A stretch of 64,000 bases of DNA from NCBI RefSeq assembly GCF_921293095.1, contig NC_060257.1:56518968-56582967 (forward strand), in the 5' to 3' direction. The DNA comes from Ischnura elegans. Its lineage: Eukaryota > Arthropoda > Insecta > Odonata > Coenagrionidae. Positions 33,002 to 64,000 of the stretch are shown here, piece by piece. Position 1 is the stretch's first letter; each line of letters opens with the position of its first letter. The notes beneath the pieces are model-generated. The model was not told the origin of the DNA, did no database searches, and saw only the letters and a list, made by a program, of their open reading frames with translations. A program made the position numbers and the translations under genes.

Positions 33002-36000
33002 ATGAATGACCAAGTGGTTGAGGAGGAGGTTTCCGATGTTGACGAGGAAGAGAGTTTCTTTCAGGACATTGATATGTTACAAGATCATGGAATAGTAAGG
33101 ATATAGATATCTTTTATTATCGAGAATTGAGAATATATATTATTTCTGTATTGCAGTTAATTATTATTATTTATATAGAATGATATTGTCAAGGAATACC
33201 AATGAGTTTTTCTTTATTACAAAGTGATTATATATGACTCATGTACTAAAATCAGATAGATTACATCTAGTTGAGGAGGCCGACTTGAAAGCTAATGAGT
33301 ACATCATATTAAAATTGACAATCCCCATTTCTTTGATGAAAATTGGCATTTCGATGAAAGTATACTAGGTATTACCTATTCTTAATAGCAATCTGTTTAT
33401 CCTAAAATTAAGAATTCATAGAAAAATTTCATTGATCAAATTGAAGCCACACCCCAGATGGCACCCAATTTCGGCCCAACAAAGTCTTTCGAGCATCAAC
33501 ATTTTGGTCCAAGATTGGCTCCCTATCAGTGGCGCCGACTCCATGGGGCCTGAGGGGGCCCGAGCCCCCTCAAAGATTCGTTTGGGGGGGCGGAGCCCCC
33601 TCAATATTTCAAGAAAATAATTAAGTTATATTATGCTTTGTGAAATCACAAAAATATATTGGTAATTTTTATTTCCCATGTTTGATGATAGTTACCTTTT
33701 AAAATAAATTCAACAATGTGGTAAAACAAATAATTATAAGGTGAAGCAGGTTGACTGAATCAGGTGGTGTGAATCATGATAGTGTTTCGGTGCTGCGACA
33801 CACTTTGAATTTAACCTCTTCCCGGGGCAAGACCTCGGATATGGGCCCCCCCAATATTTTTTATAAGTCGGCGCCCCTGCTCCCTATGTAGGGCAATCAT
33901 TGGCAATGTAAAATCAAATGATATAATTTAAAAACAAATGATATAATATAAAAATTCCTTGGACACTATCATTTTCATTTGTTAAAATAATATCTTATTT
34001 AAAGAAAAAAATTATGCCTCTTACTTGGACAGAGGTTTCCGATTTGGTGCGAGGTGCTTTAGCCAATCCAATTATGGGACAGTATGGATAATATCATCGT
34101 ATACCCTTACCATGTTTCTAGATCTGGCTGAAATGACAAAAATGTGAGATGTTTTGATGAATGTATTGTTAAATAATTGGTTTTTCTCTCTTACAAAAGG
34201 ACTTTATGAAATGATAGGTTGAACTGGTGTACTGCCTCCCATGTGCACTTTCTTTTATTTTGCGAGTGGTTGATATCCTTACATCCTCTCCACATACCTG
34301 TTTAGATGTGTGGTGGTAGATGAATATCATTTATCTACTTTTTTTTCTTAACCCTTTCCTGCCAGCGCCTACAGTTGGAAAACATTTTCCGCGCAACGAA
34401 TAGCATGAGAATATTTTAAACCTCTCTGCATGGAGCTCTCTTTTGGGGTGGAATTACCGTGGTATTTTCGTCCCTCAGATTTGGGACCCAGCTCAAGAGG
34501 GTGGGGTGTCCATCCCTTACCCTGGCCACTGGACTACCCACATAGCACAAAATATCTTCTACATGTCTAGAAAATATCTAGAATGTCTTCAGCTAATTTC
34601 TAGAAAATAACTTGTAATATCTTCTAGATATCTTCTAGATATTTTGTAGATATCTGAATGTCTGCTTTTCCGATGTCTACAAGATATCTTTGAGAAGATA
34701 TTTTATAGACATTCACATTCAAATTGGATCCATTGGGAAAATTCAGGGTTAATGATTCGCTAATGATACCAGCCTACATAGGAGGATTTATGGGGGGGCA
34801 AGGGGGCACATGCCCCCTCCAGACGGTTTAAAATTAGGTAAGAATTTCAACACAGTTTATCATTATGATAGTTTTATTTAGTGTATTACAGAGCCTCAAT
34901 CAGTGAATAGTAGTGAGTGGGGGGGTCTGGTTCCCCCCAATTTCCCCTCCCCCAAATTTCAAAAATTATTTTCTTTAACAAGGCAAGAAATGTGTTTTTA
35001 TATTTCGGATTTCAGGGGGGTGGGGGGGTCCGGACCCCCCCAACAAAATATAAAAATTGATGATTTTTTCATTTTTTTTCTTTTATGAAGCAAAGTAAAT
35101 GTGTTTTTATATTTCAGGGGGGTTCGGACTCCTGGACCCCCCCCCCCAAATTTAAAAAATGAATGATTTTTTTTTCTTTTATGAAGCAAAGTAAATGTTT
35201 TTGTTTTTCAGGGGGGGTACGGATTCCTGGAACCCCCCCACAAGTTTAAAAATTAATGATTTTTTTTTCGTTTATGAAGCAAAGTAAACGTTCTTTAATA
35301 TTTCAAGAGGGGTAGGGGAGGTCCGAACTCCCTGGTCCCCACTGTGCAACACAAGAATATTCTAGGCGTAATAAAGGAGGATATATTATTTAAAGTATTC
35401 AAGAGATTGAAGATATTTTCTAGACATCTGGCAGATATTTAAAATATCCAAGACATTGAAGATATTTTCTAGACATCTGGAAGATATTTAAGATATCCAA
35501 GACATGGAAGATTTTTATAGATATCTAGAAGATATTTTGTGCTCTGTGGGTACACCCTTTAACCCTATGTAAGCACGAATCCATGGTCAACCTATTGCAT
35601 CACCTGTGTATTTTTCAACCGAACATTTAATTTTAGTTTTAATAATTTACTCTTCTAATAGAATTGAATTTTTTAAAGCATTGTGGAATTTTAAACGGGT
35701 TTCTAGCATTAATTTATTTTTTAAATACATATACAGTGGAACTTGGTTATAACGGCATCGGCTGTAACTTCAACTCGGGTTTAACGTCACATTTTATACA
35801 GACCAGCCAAAATTGAACATTTTATGTTGTACAAAAACCCGTTTATATCCTCGACAAATATTGCGACGCTCGGGTATAGCGTCAAAAATTTTGCGATTCT
35901 TAGGTTGCAAAAGTGCTTCACTGCTGCACTGCTTCAGCACTCAGCGTGCTTCAAGACGTTTGTTGCACAACGGAGAGAATTTATATTTCTGAAAGGACCG

Positions 36001-39000
36001 TTCAAAAGAAGATCACAAGATTTTTTTTCGACAGTAAAAAAAGGTTTTTATTAGGCTATAAAATATTTCATTGTGAATATAATTTTTTTATTAACGTTTT
36101 TTTATTATACATATTCCAATGTACGAGTAGATTTCAATAAACAGTGTTGTATATTGCAGAACATTTGCGTTTTTACTTTTTCCTTTCACTCAGATTAAAG
36201 GCTGATTTTTTTATAACGTCACTCAGATATAACATTAAAAATCTTCTGGTCCCTTTGATGACGTTATAACCAAGTTCCACTGTATAGATTGCCTTTATTA
36301 GCATATACAAACTTGATCCTTCTAAGCCATATGGCTTGTCTTAAGGTTCCATTTATCCAACATAGTGGCAACATTGAAAGCATAGCATTTATATTACATT
36401 ACAAGTAACAACTTCATAAACAAAAAAAAAAACAATAACATGGCAAAAAAGTTTTAGGAGCTTTGAAACAAAAATATAAGAATTTAATAAAATTTGTACA
36501 TTTCAGATTCATTAAGGAAATTACAATTTTTCAGTTTCACTTATTAACCATTCTTTCACTTTTCTTTTAATATCGGCCAAAGATTTTAGATTACTTAGAG
36601 CTTTTGGCATGCAATTGAAGGTATGAGGTACAACCTACTTATGCAATCTTTTACCATACATGTTGTTGTAAAGACAATAATAACAGAGTTAGTAAATACA
36701 ATGTAAGAAGGCTATAAAAGCCTGGAAGTTAGCTATTTTTAATGCAAAAATTTCGTTTAAAAATTGCTTGCGCACAGAACAAAATGAAGAATTCTTTTCA
36801 ATATGTAAAAAAATTGAAGTATGCGCAAAATATATCATTGAAAAAACTAATGACAATATAACCACTTCGGAATGGATTCCTGTGGTGAGGATGATCATGA
36901 ATGAGAGGGAGGGTTGGGCTTAGTTGCCGAGGAGTGGCCCTAAGGACTCGCTAAGCTGGATCTTAGGCCGGGCCTGAATGCAGGAGACAATTGCTGCCTC
37001 AGTGGTCACTTCCCTTCCCTTGCGTCGCCCCTCCGTTTGCATTGAAAAATCTGCGACAGTAATACCCGACGTCAGGTGTTCTGCATATGAAAATGCCTGT
37101 TGGCTCCACCCAACGTCCAGCACGAAAGGGTTAATAATTCCAGAAATTTAAGTCTTGTGAAAGATTCCGAGAAAAACATAGAGCTGCGCAGATGAATGTT
37201 ATCTTAATCACAGGTTGAATAGGGTGGTTTCCTATTATTTTTTTATTGCCTGAAATCGAAAAGATTATTATGTCCTCCTGGAGTATGTATTTCACGCTTT
37301 TAGATTTTGAAATTATGATATCTATTTTTCGCGGTAAAATGAAAAGTGAAAATTTTCAAGCGTGCGAAAATGCGACGGCTAACAATAAGTATGAATGCTG
37401 GGAAAAGCCGTGTGATGTCATTCTGGTTCCCCCTGCCTCCATGCGAGGTGACCTTGGGGGCAAGGATATCTCCGCTGCTGTGATGCAGGTTGCTAGCAGG
37501 TAGCAGAGTACCCTGATAGCAGGTAGAGCTTGGCTTAAATAAAGATTATTAATACCTTATCAAACGAAGGAAACTTTCCGACCATAGGCAGTTTTAATAG
37601 GTGATTATTAAGACATGTTTCCCTGAGCTCTGTGGCTCATGCGTGCATTGGTGAGCTCAGACGATGTAAAACTCCTATCTACTCGTATAGAAACTAGGTC
37701 CCTGTGACGTCACGTGGAGTGGCATCGCATGGGCACCAATCTGGCCTTTTTCAAATGAGGTTAAAATTGACCATTAACATTCGTCTAGACTGGGATTTCT
37801 AAAACAAAATAATTTGTATATTATGAATGCACTAATGGTGGGTAACGAATCGCAATCAATGCCTTTTGATTTCTTTGACGAAGGAAACTACCCTATTAAA
37901 ATTATTTTCGTTTCAGAATGCAGCTGACATCAAGAAGCTTAAAACTAGTGGAATATGCACTGTCAAAGGGATACAAATGAGCACCAAGAAGAGACTGTGT
38001 GCCATTCGAGGCCTTTCAGAGGCAAAAGTGGATAAAATAAAAGAAGCTGTAGCTAAAGTCAATGGAATGGATGTAGGAGGAGGTTTCATCACTGCCCTTG
38101 AAGTGAGCTCAAGAAGGCGTCAAGTTTTCCACATCACGACTGGCAGTAAAGAGTTGGAGTAAGTCTGTGTAAAATTCTAATTCATTAATATCTCTTTTGT
38201 TTAAAGATAGGTAGCTGGCATGTAGCCAGAAATTTGCTTCGGGAGAGGGGGTTGCTTTTATGTCATGTGGGTTGCCTACATTGGGTATTGTGTGCGTGTG
38301 TGTGTGTATATATTTTTTTCAATTTCCACATATCAGGAAATCATAAATTTCATTAAATTCGCTATCAATATTATTTTAAACATATTGTCACCATTGATTT
38401 TTAGTAAAACAGCCACACTTTGGTTTCTGCAGGCATTCAAATGTTTTGTAAATCTGCCTCATTATTCGTAAAATTTTAAAACTACATGGCACTGCGATGG
38501 TTGTAGATATAGTATTGTCGTAATTGAGAAAATTTTGGGTCACTGACCCTGATCTAAGTCCACAGCTTTTAAAACTTGTTCTAAAGTTCATTTGCTGTGT
38601 AATTGTTTATTTTTATTGTGGTCCTCTCTAAAGCGGATATGGAAATTAATTAAGCCAATTAGCTCGTCAGGACTTTTCTACTGAGAAGCGAAGGCTATAT
38701 CTCAACCCATAACACTATAAGAGGGTTATGTAATCGTGTGAAGAATTTTTCAATAAAACATTTGATTCACATTAATTGTAATTGTTTTTATTTTCAGCAA
38801 GCTTTTAGGAGGGGGCATTGAGTCAATGTCAATAACAGAAGCTTTTGGAGAATTCAGGACTGGAAAAACACAGCTTTCCCATACCCTGTGTGTGACTGCT
38901 CAGTTGCCTGGGGGTAATGGGTATGGTGGAGGAAAAGTAATTTTCCTTGATACTGAGCATACTTTGTATCCTTTTGTGCAATTTTTATGATATTATGCAT

Positions 39001-42000
39001 AAAGATCTCTGCATACAACATTACAACTCACGGCAAAATGGCTATGAAGCTGCCTACCGCGCTAGGCTGCAATATGCCCGTGTGGAAAATGAGAAAAAAA
39101 ATCGTTCCAAAAGGTGTGCGTAAAACTCCCCCTAGCCTTATATAATTCTTAACTGCATGCCTGTCAATAGGGACTAGGAACTAAACCAGGGCAGTGATTG
39201 CAACCAGGTGGTGGACCCTATAGTGGTGGAGCTTTTGAACTTCCTCAACCCTCGTAGCAGTGATACACTCTAGATTAGAAAAGAAAAAATAAAAGGAGAA
39301 AGAAAAAATAAAAAAAATGGCAAAAAAAGAAAAAAAAATCAAAAATTAGTGATTGAAGTGGTTAAAGAATGAAAGAATTTTTGGGGATGAGTGGCCTTTA
39401 TTATATTGAGGTAAAAGTATTAATTTTATTATCATTAACGTATATTGTTTATGAATCGGCCCGCAAAAATATTAGCACTCTCAATGGGAGCCGATGAATC
39501 AGCCTGCTGTCAGTGGAAGGGTAACTTAATGTCACTAACTGTGATTCCAATTGGTTTTATAGAATAAAAAATATTTTAGTCTATAGTTTTAGTGTCTTAC
39601 TGACCATACATTTTGGTTTCAGTGCCACAGAATTTTTCCTTAACAGATCCTCTCTTGCATCATTTTCCTTTTGATCTGATTTTGTATGGATTGCAAATTC
39701 ATGTCAACAGTAGACCAGATAGACTGCGAAATATAGCTGATCGATTTAATTTGGATCAGAATGCTGTGTTGGACAATGTCTTATATGCTAGAGCATATAC
39801 TTCAGAACACCAATATGAATTGTTAGATTTTGTTGCTGCCAAGTTTCATGAAGAAGGAGGATTATTCAAGTTACTGGTATATAAACTTGATTGTTTCTGG
39901 CTTTACTTTTTGAAAATCTATTCTTAATAATAAAACGTTATTGTACTTTTCCACACGATTTAATTAATACAACCGGTTTCGTCGCAGAGGCGACATCATC
40001 AGGTACAGAAACCGTTATAATAACAGATATTTTGTTCTTGTTTATCTGGTTGCTATTACGTTGGTAGGGGAGGGTTGCGTTGGGGTGAAGCTGAGTGACG
40101 ATTTTGTTCTTGTTTATCTGGTTGCTATTACGTTGGTAGGGGAGGGTTGCGTTGGGGTGAAGCTGAGTGACACTCCAACCCCAACGCAACCCTCCCCTAC
40201 CAACGTAATAGCAACCAGATAAACAAGAACAAAATATCTGTTATTATAACGGTTTCTGTACCTGATGATGTCGCCTCTGCGACGAAACCGGTCACATTAA
40301 TTACATCGTGTGGATAGGTACAATAACGTTTTACTGGTATATCTCCAACTTATGAATTTCAATTACCTATTCATATGAATGGTGTAGCAAGGGAGGGGTT
40401 TTAGGGGATAAAACCCCCCCAGAGCTCAGAGAAATTTTTAAGTTTAATATATTTCACTTAATTGGATTAATATCACTTATAGAATAGTGTAAGGATAAAT
40501 AAAATATCCCTTAGAAAGCTGTAAAACTCACCATTTTGAGCCGTTTATCTGAAAATTTTTCTAGGAGAGGGCCCTCACACCTCCCGCTTACCCTGGGCGG
40601 TATTCAACACCCTTAGACCCCCCAGTGTTTTTTGCGCCTAAAACCCCCGTTAGCCTTGATTCCTAGCTGCGCCCCTGATTCACGCTATTGTCATTTTTGA
40701 ATACATACTTGATGTAACTCAATGTAAATTTTTGGCTAAGTTTTTGATGCATGTGATTTTAGAGGGTGAAATATCTTCATAAGCGTTTTCTTTAAAATGT
40801 TTGTAGGAACCTTTATATTTTGAGTATGTTTTAGTATTTAAATTGATGCCTTTTCTGCCTTATTTATTAAACTCTTATCCTTCAGATTATTGATTCAGTC
40901 ATGGCCCTTTTCCGGGTTGACTTCAGTGGTCGAGGTGAATTGGCAGATAGGCAGCAAAAATTGGCCCAAATGATGTCTCGTTTGCAGAAGGTCTCCGAGG
41001 AGTATAACGTGGCTGTCTTTATCACAAATCAAATGACTGCCGATCCTGGGGCAACCTTTTCTTTTCAGGTAGATATTAACCTTTTCTCTACTATACGTGT
41101 ATATATACGTGAAACGTAAGTTTTAAATAAATTTTATGTAAATCCAAGAAAAATAATATTGGTATAAGACAAGTAATTAGAATAAAACTTATTATTTTTG
41201 AAGCAAATAATTTTAAAAAAACCAGCAAACCACTGTATTAATCTCCTTAAGATTTTAGTTTCATTAACCTTTTCTGTTCTGAAATATTACAGCTTGAAAA
41301 GCCATGGCTTGCCCACAAACATTTGCCTTGAAAGCCAAATGTTTGTGGTCTTGGGTATTTTTTTCCAAAGCAGTCAATGTGAATTTGCCTATTATTTTTG
41401 GTTTATTGGATTCACTTAACCGTTATCATCCATTGCGGTCCTAAAAGAGCCCACCAAATGTTTTCGTTTATGGCCTTGCAGTCTGTTTTGGGACCACTGA
41501 GACACACTTAGTTTAAAATCGGCTTAAAATGAGTTTCATCGCTCGAGAATTAGCTGGAGGTGCTGCTTATTATATTTTAAACTGAGGCCATTTAAATGCC
41601 CGGCCATGCAGTGATACGTCTGGGATTTAAAGCCGTCCTTTAAAGGCTTAGCAGATTTTGAATGTTTATAAGTATTGGCTTCAAAAATTTTCTTAGTATG
41701 TATTAATACAGGTGTGTTAAGATAATTATAGCTTTTAGATATCACCGAGCTATAATTTTCAGAAAATATTAAGCTTTTGACAAAAAATTTTGTCTTGAAT
41801 TTCAGCCTGACCCTAAAAAACCTGTTGGTGGAAACATTTTAGCTCATGCTTCTACAACCAGGATAAGCTTAAGAAAAGGAAGAGGAGAAACCCGTATTGC
41901 CAAAATTTATGACAGGTAGAGAGAAAATAGTCGTCTCATTACATATGTAACAAGCATTTTTTTAGCTTCATTAAATTGTGAATGAAATTTAAATTCATGC

Positions 42001-42081
42001 ATTTTTTTCAGCCCTGATCTTCCTGAAAGTGAAGCTACATTTGCGATAACTTCTGGTGGAATTGCTGATGCTAAAGACTAA
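33002..42081 (+). CDS. DMC1: Meiotic recombinase DMC1
   Basis: Seven coding exons: 33002-33094, 37917-38158, 38798-38965, 39711-39876, 40886-41068, 41806-41915 and 42012-42081, giving 343 aa (human DMC1 340). DMC1 is the meiosis-specific RecA-family recombinase that forms filaments on single-stranded DNA and drives strand exchange between homologues. Residues 20-100 form the N-terminal helix-hairpin-helix domain ([20 protein letters not shown] and [13 protein letters not shown]). Walker A is GEFRTGKT at 129-136, the ATPase glutamate lies in IFLDTE, and Walker B is LLIIDS at 222-227. [16 protein letters not shown] and [20 protein letters not shown] follow. [18 protein letters not shown] and [20 protein letters not shown] favour DMC1 over RAD51. 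The frame is intact and all active-site motifs are present, so it looks functional. Introns 1 and 4 are transposon-rich. Confidence 0.97.
33527..33879. mobile_element. 353-bp hAT MITE with perfect 8-bp target duplication
   Basis: CTCCCTAT occurs exactly at 33519-33526 and 33880-33887. Terminal inverted repeats are CAGTGGCGCCGACT on the left and CAGGGGCGCCGACT on the reversed right. Both define a hAT-type insertion to the base. The ends carry G and C runs of six or more. Non-coding, in DMC1 intron 1. Confidence 0.92.
34537..35550. mobile_element. 1.0-kb TA-flanked element with internal tandem array
   Basis: The terminal inverted repeats begin CCCACATAGCACAAAATATC and end with its near complement before GGGTA. 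The flanks are TA on each side, and the paralogous piggyBac-like copy at 22121 shows the uninterrupted site (ACTGGACTAGACCC near 22285), which proves insertion. Subterminal regions repeat TCTAGA and AGATATC words many times. The superfamily is unassigned. Confidence 0.8.
34905..35345. repeat. Tandem array of about 92-104 bp units
   Basis: About four and a half units, starting near 34911, 35010, 35113, 35204 and 35299. Each has a G run and a facing C run around a CGGAC or CTGGA core, then an AT-rich tail with TTTTATGAAGCAAAGTAAA. Each unit can form a G/C hairpin. It lies inside the element 34537-35550. Confidence 0.8.
35734..36282. mobile_element. 549-bp pogo/Tigger-type MITE
   Basis: TA on both sides and near-perfect terminal inverted repeats CAGTGGAACTTGGTTATAAC, continuing less exactly further in. 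No transposase frame. These ends differ in detail from the full Tigger at 48281, so it was probably moved by another pogo-like enzyme. Confidence 0.85.
36290..36650 (-). mobile_element. LINE 3' end fragment, minus strand
   Basis: Minus-strand translation gives [20 protein letters not shown], then [17 protein letters not shown] and a stop, the usual C terminus of a jockey/CR1-like reverse transcriptase (compare YNxLP and FKKxLKxWL). A 3' untranslated tail runs on to about 36290. It is truncated at its 5' end. Confidence 0.65.
37218..37897 (+). mobile_element. MITE family M1, copy E (complete), next to a DMC1 splice acceptor
   Basis: 680 bp from AATAGGGTGGTTTCC to GGAAACTACCCTATT, the longest copy of the family here. 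It ends 19 bases before DMC1 exon 2 (37917). The short remaining intron supplies the pyrimidine-rich stretch and TTTCAG acceptor, so the branch point probably lies inside the MITE. Confidence 0.88.
39931..40333. repeat. 403-bp palindrome with paired hammerhead-like motifs
   Basis: The left arm (39931-40173) and right arm (40174-40333) are inverted copies; the left also has a tandem duplication of about 72 bases (40031-40102 and 40103-40174). Each arm carries CTGATGA, a five-pair GTCGC/GCGAC stem with CTCT loop, then GAAACCGG. On the minus strand the left copy (about 39965-40008) additionally has GUAC before and GUAU after, a possible stem I, and the GUU trinucleotide expected at a cleavage site. 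One extra U separates CUGAUGA from stem II. A 12-base word TTACTGGTATAT occurs at 39871-39882 and again at 40331-40342. It lies in DMC1 intron 4. Confidence 0.75.
40395..40675 (-). mobile_element. Degraded hAT-like repeat
   Basis: The reversed right end begins CAGGGGCGCAGCTAGG and the left end reads GGTGTAGCAAGG, a weak inverted pair. The facing GGGGTTTTA and TAAAACCCC words belong to a common type of animal hAT-related repeat. The target duplication is unclear. Confidence 0.45.
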
Positions 42082-42567
42082 ATATGACTCTAATTGTACG
42101 AAGGAAGATAAGAAGATTTATTTCTCATTGCAAGTGATGTGTTATTGTTCAATGAAAACTGGCATGTGCATTGCGATGAATTTACCTTGTAATATTTAAT
42201 TGCAAAAACGCATTTATGAATATATAATGTTTTAATTTGTAAAAATGTGTTTGAACCTTCTAGAAATAGAATATTATTGAATAGAAGTTTTTGTTTTAAA
42301 TGAATTATAATTATTCCATTTTTGAAAAATGGAATGAAACTGGAGTGGAAAAATGAGAACTTGATCAAGTTAAATATTTCGTGTAAGGCTAAGGACCTAT
42401 GTTGCATAATTTCGAAATCGCGGGTGTGACGCTATTACGCGCTGCCGCCGCCACCTCTGCTGTTGTCATAAGATGTTGTATCGACCAATGACAACAATTG
42501 TAACGAAAGCAGTAGCGAGCGGGTTAATGGGTGTTGGATGTGCGAGCATCACTCTAATATTTTAAAA
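42082..42567 (+). promoter_or_regulatory. DMC1 3' end and PCYT2 promoter interval
   Basis: The first half is AT-rich and probably DMC1 3' untranslated sequence. The second half (about 42420-42530) is GC-rich for this window, with a CCAAT box at 42485-42489, GCTGCCGCCGCCACC, and no TATA box, which fits a housekeeping-type promoter for PCYT2. The start codon context is AAAATGG. Confidence 0.5.
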
Positions 42568-63881
<21,314 letters not shown>

Positions 63882-64000
63882 TGAAGCATACTCCTCACAA
63901 AGGTAAATTTTTTCATGATGGCTGTTGTGCTTTCTGAGTGTGTCAAAACAAACAGCTACTGAAAATGTCAAGGGCTTATGCTGTGTACTGTGACTCTCAG

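Larger units (their letters stand above)
34352..37130 (+). mobile_element. piggyBac-like element, copy 2, with nested insertions
   Basis: TTAA flanks both ends (34348-34351 and 37131-37134). The terminal repeats are CCCTTTCCTGCCAG on the left and CCCTTTCGTGCTGG on the reversed right. Left and right blocks match the two ends of copy 1 at 22121-24079. It has been invaded by at least three other elements: 34537-35550, 35734-36282 and a LINE tail at 36290-36650. No transposase is recognisable, so it was probably non-autonomous. It fills much of DMC1 intron 1. Confidence 0.65.

Noticed and set aside
34905-35345. Possible CRISPR-like array because of regular units
   Set aside because: Units repeat along their whole length, without unique spacers, in an animal intron; it is an ordinary tandem repeat.
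40262-40300. Right-arm hammerhead copy as an active ribozyme
   Set aside because: The bases after the cleavage position do not pair with GUAC, so stem I cannot form; only the left-arm copy on the minus strand remains a candidate.

Overview
The window is animal nuclear DNA, most likely from an arthropod, probably an insect with a medium to large repeat-rich genome. The evidence is indirect: intron-rich single-copy animal genes, a retained meiotic recombinase DMC1, and a dense load of Tc1/mariner-pogo (Tigger), hAT, PIF/Harbinger, piggyBac-like, LINE, tRNA-derived SINE and Penelope-like repeats. No bacterial or organellar genes, rRNA, true tRNA gene or CRISPR array was seen.

Five host genes can be assembled exon by exon, and every coding intron is GT-AG with a continuous frame. 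From left to right: ANKRD54 (minus, 1276-11799, 7 coding exons, 458 aa); ALG1 (plus, 12252-25659, 7 exons, 511 aa), head-to-head with ANKRD54 across a 452-bp shared promoter interval; SNU13/NHP2L1 (minus, 31829-32490, 4 exons, 127 aa); DMC1 (plus, 33002-42081, 7 coding exons plus one non-coding 5' exon, 343 aa), head-to-head with SNU13; and PCYT2 (plus, 42568-63881, 8 exons, 385 aa), in tandem 486 bp after DMC1. The genes are functionally unrelated: a signalling adaptor, N-glycan assembly, U4 snRNP and snoRNP assembly, meiotic recombination, and phosphatidylethanolamine synthesis. They do not form a pathway.

Most of the remaining sequence is transposon fossil bed in introns. Many insertions can be bounded to the base by target-site duplications: TA for pogo/Tigger elements, TAA for PIF/Harbinger, 8 bp for three hAT-type MITEs, and TTAA for two piggyBac-like copies that were later filled by other elements. 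The largest are a 5.5-kb Tigger in PCYT2 intron 3, with a transposase reading frame broken only twice, and a 3.1-kb Harbinger in PCYT2 intron 4 that carries a Penelope-like fragment. A 600-680 bp MITE family with 15-bp terminal inverted repeats has six copies here; one ends 19 bases before DMC1 exon 2.

The most unusual structure is a 403-bp palindrome in DMC1 intron 4. Each arm carries a hammerhead-ribozyme-like core, and the copy read on the minus strand also has a short matching stem I. Related but degenerate motifs recur at four other places, two of them next to Penelope-like GIY-YIG coding remnants. Hammerheads in Penelope-like elements and animal retrozymes are already described as a class, so any novelty would lie in the palindromic arrangement and in whether these copies are active.
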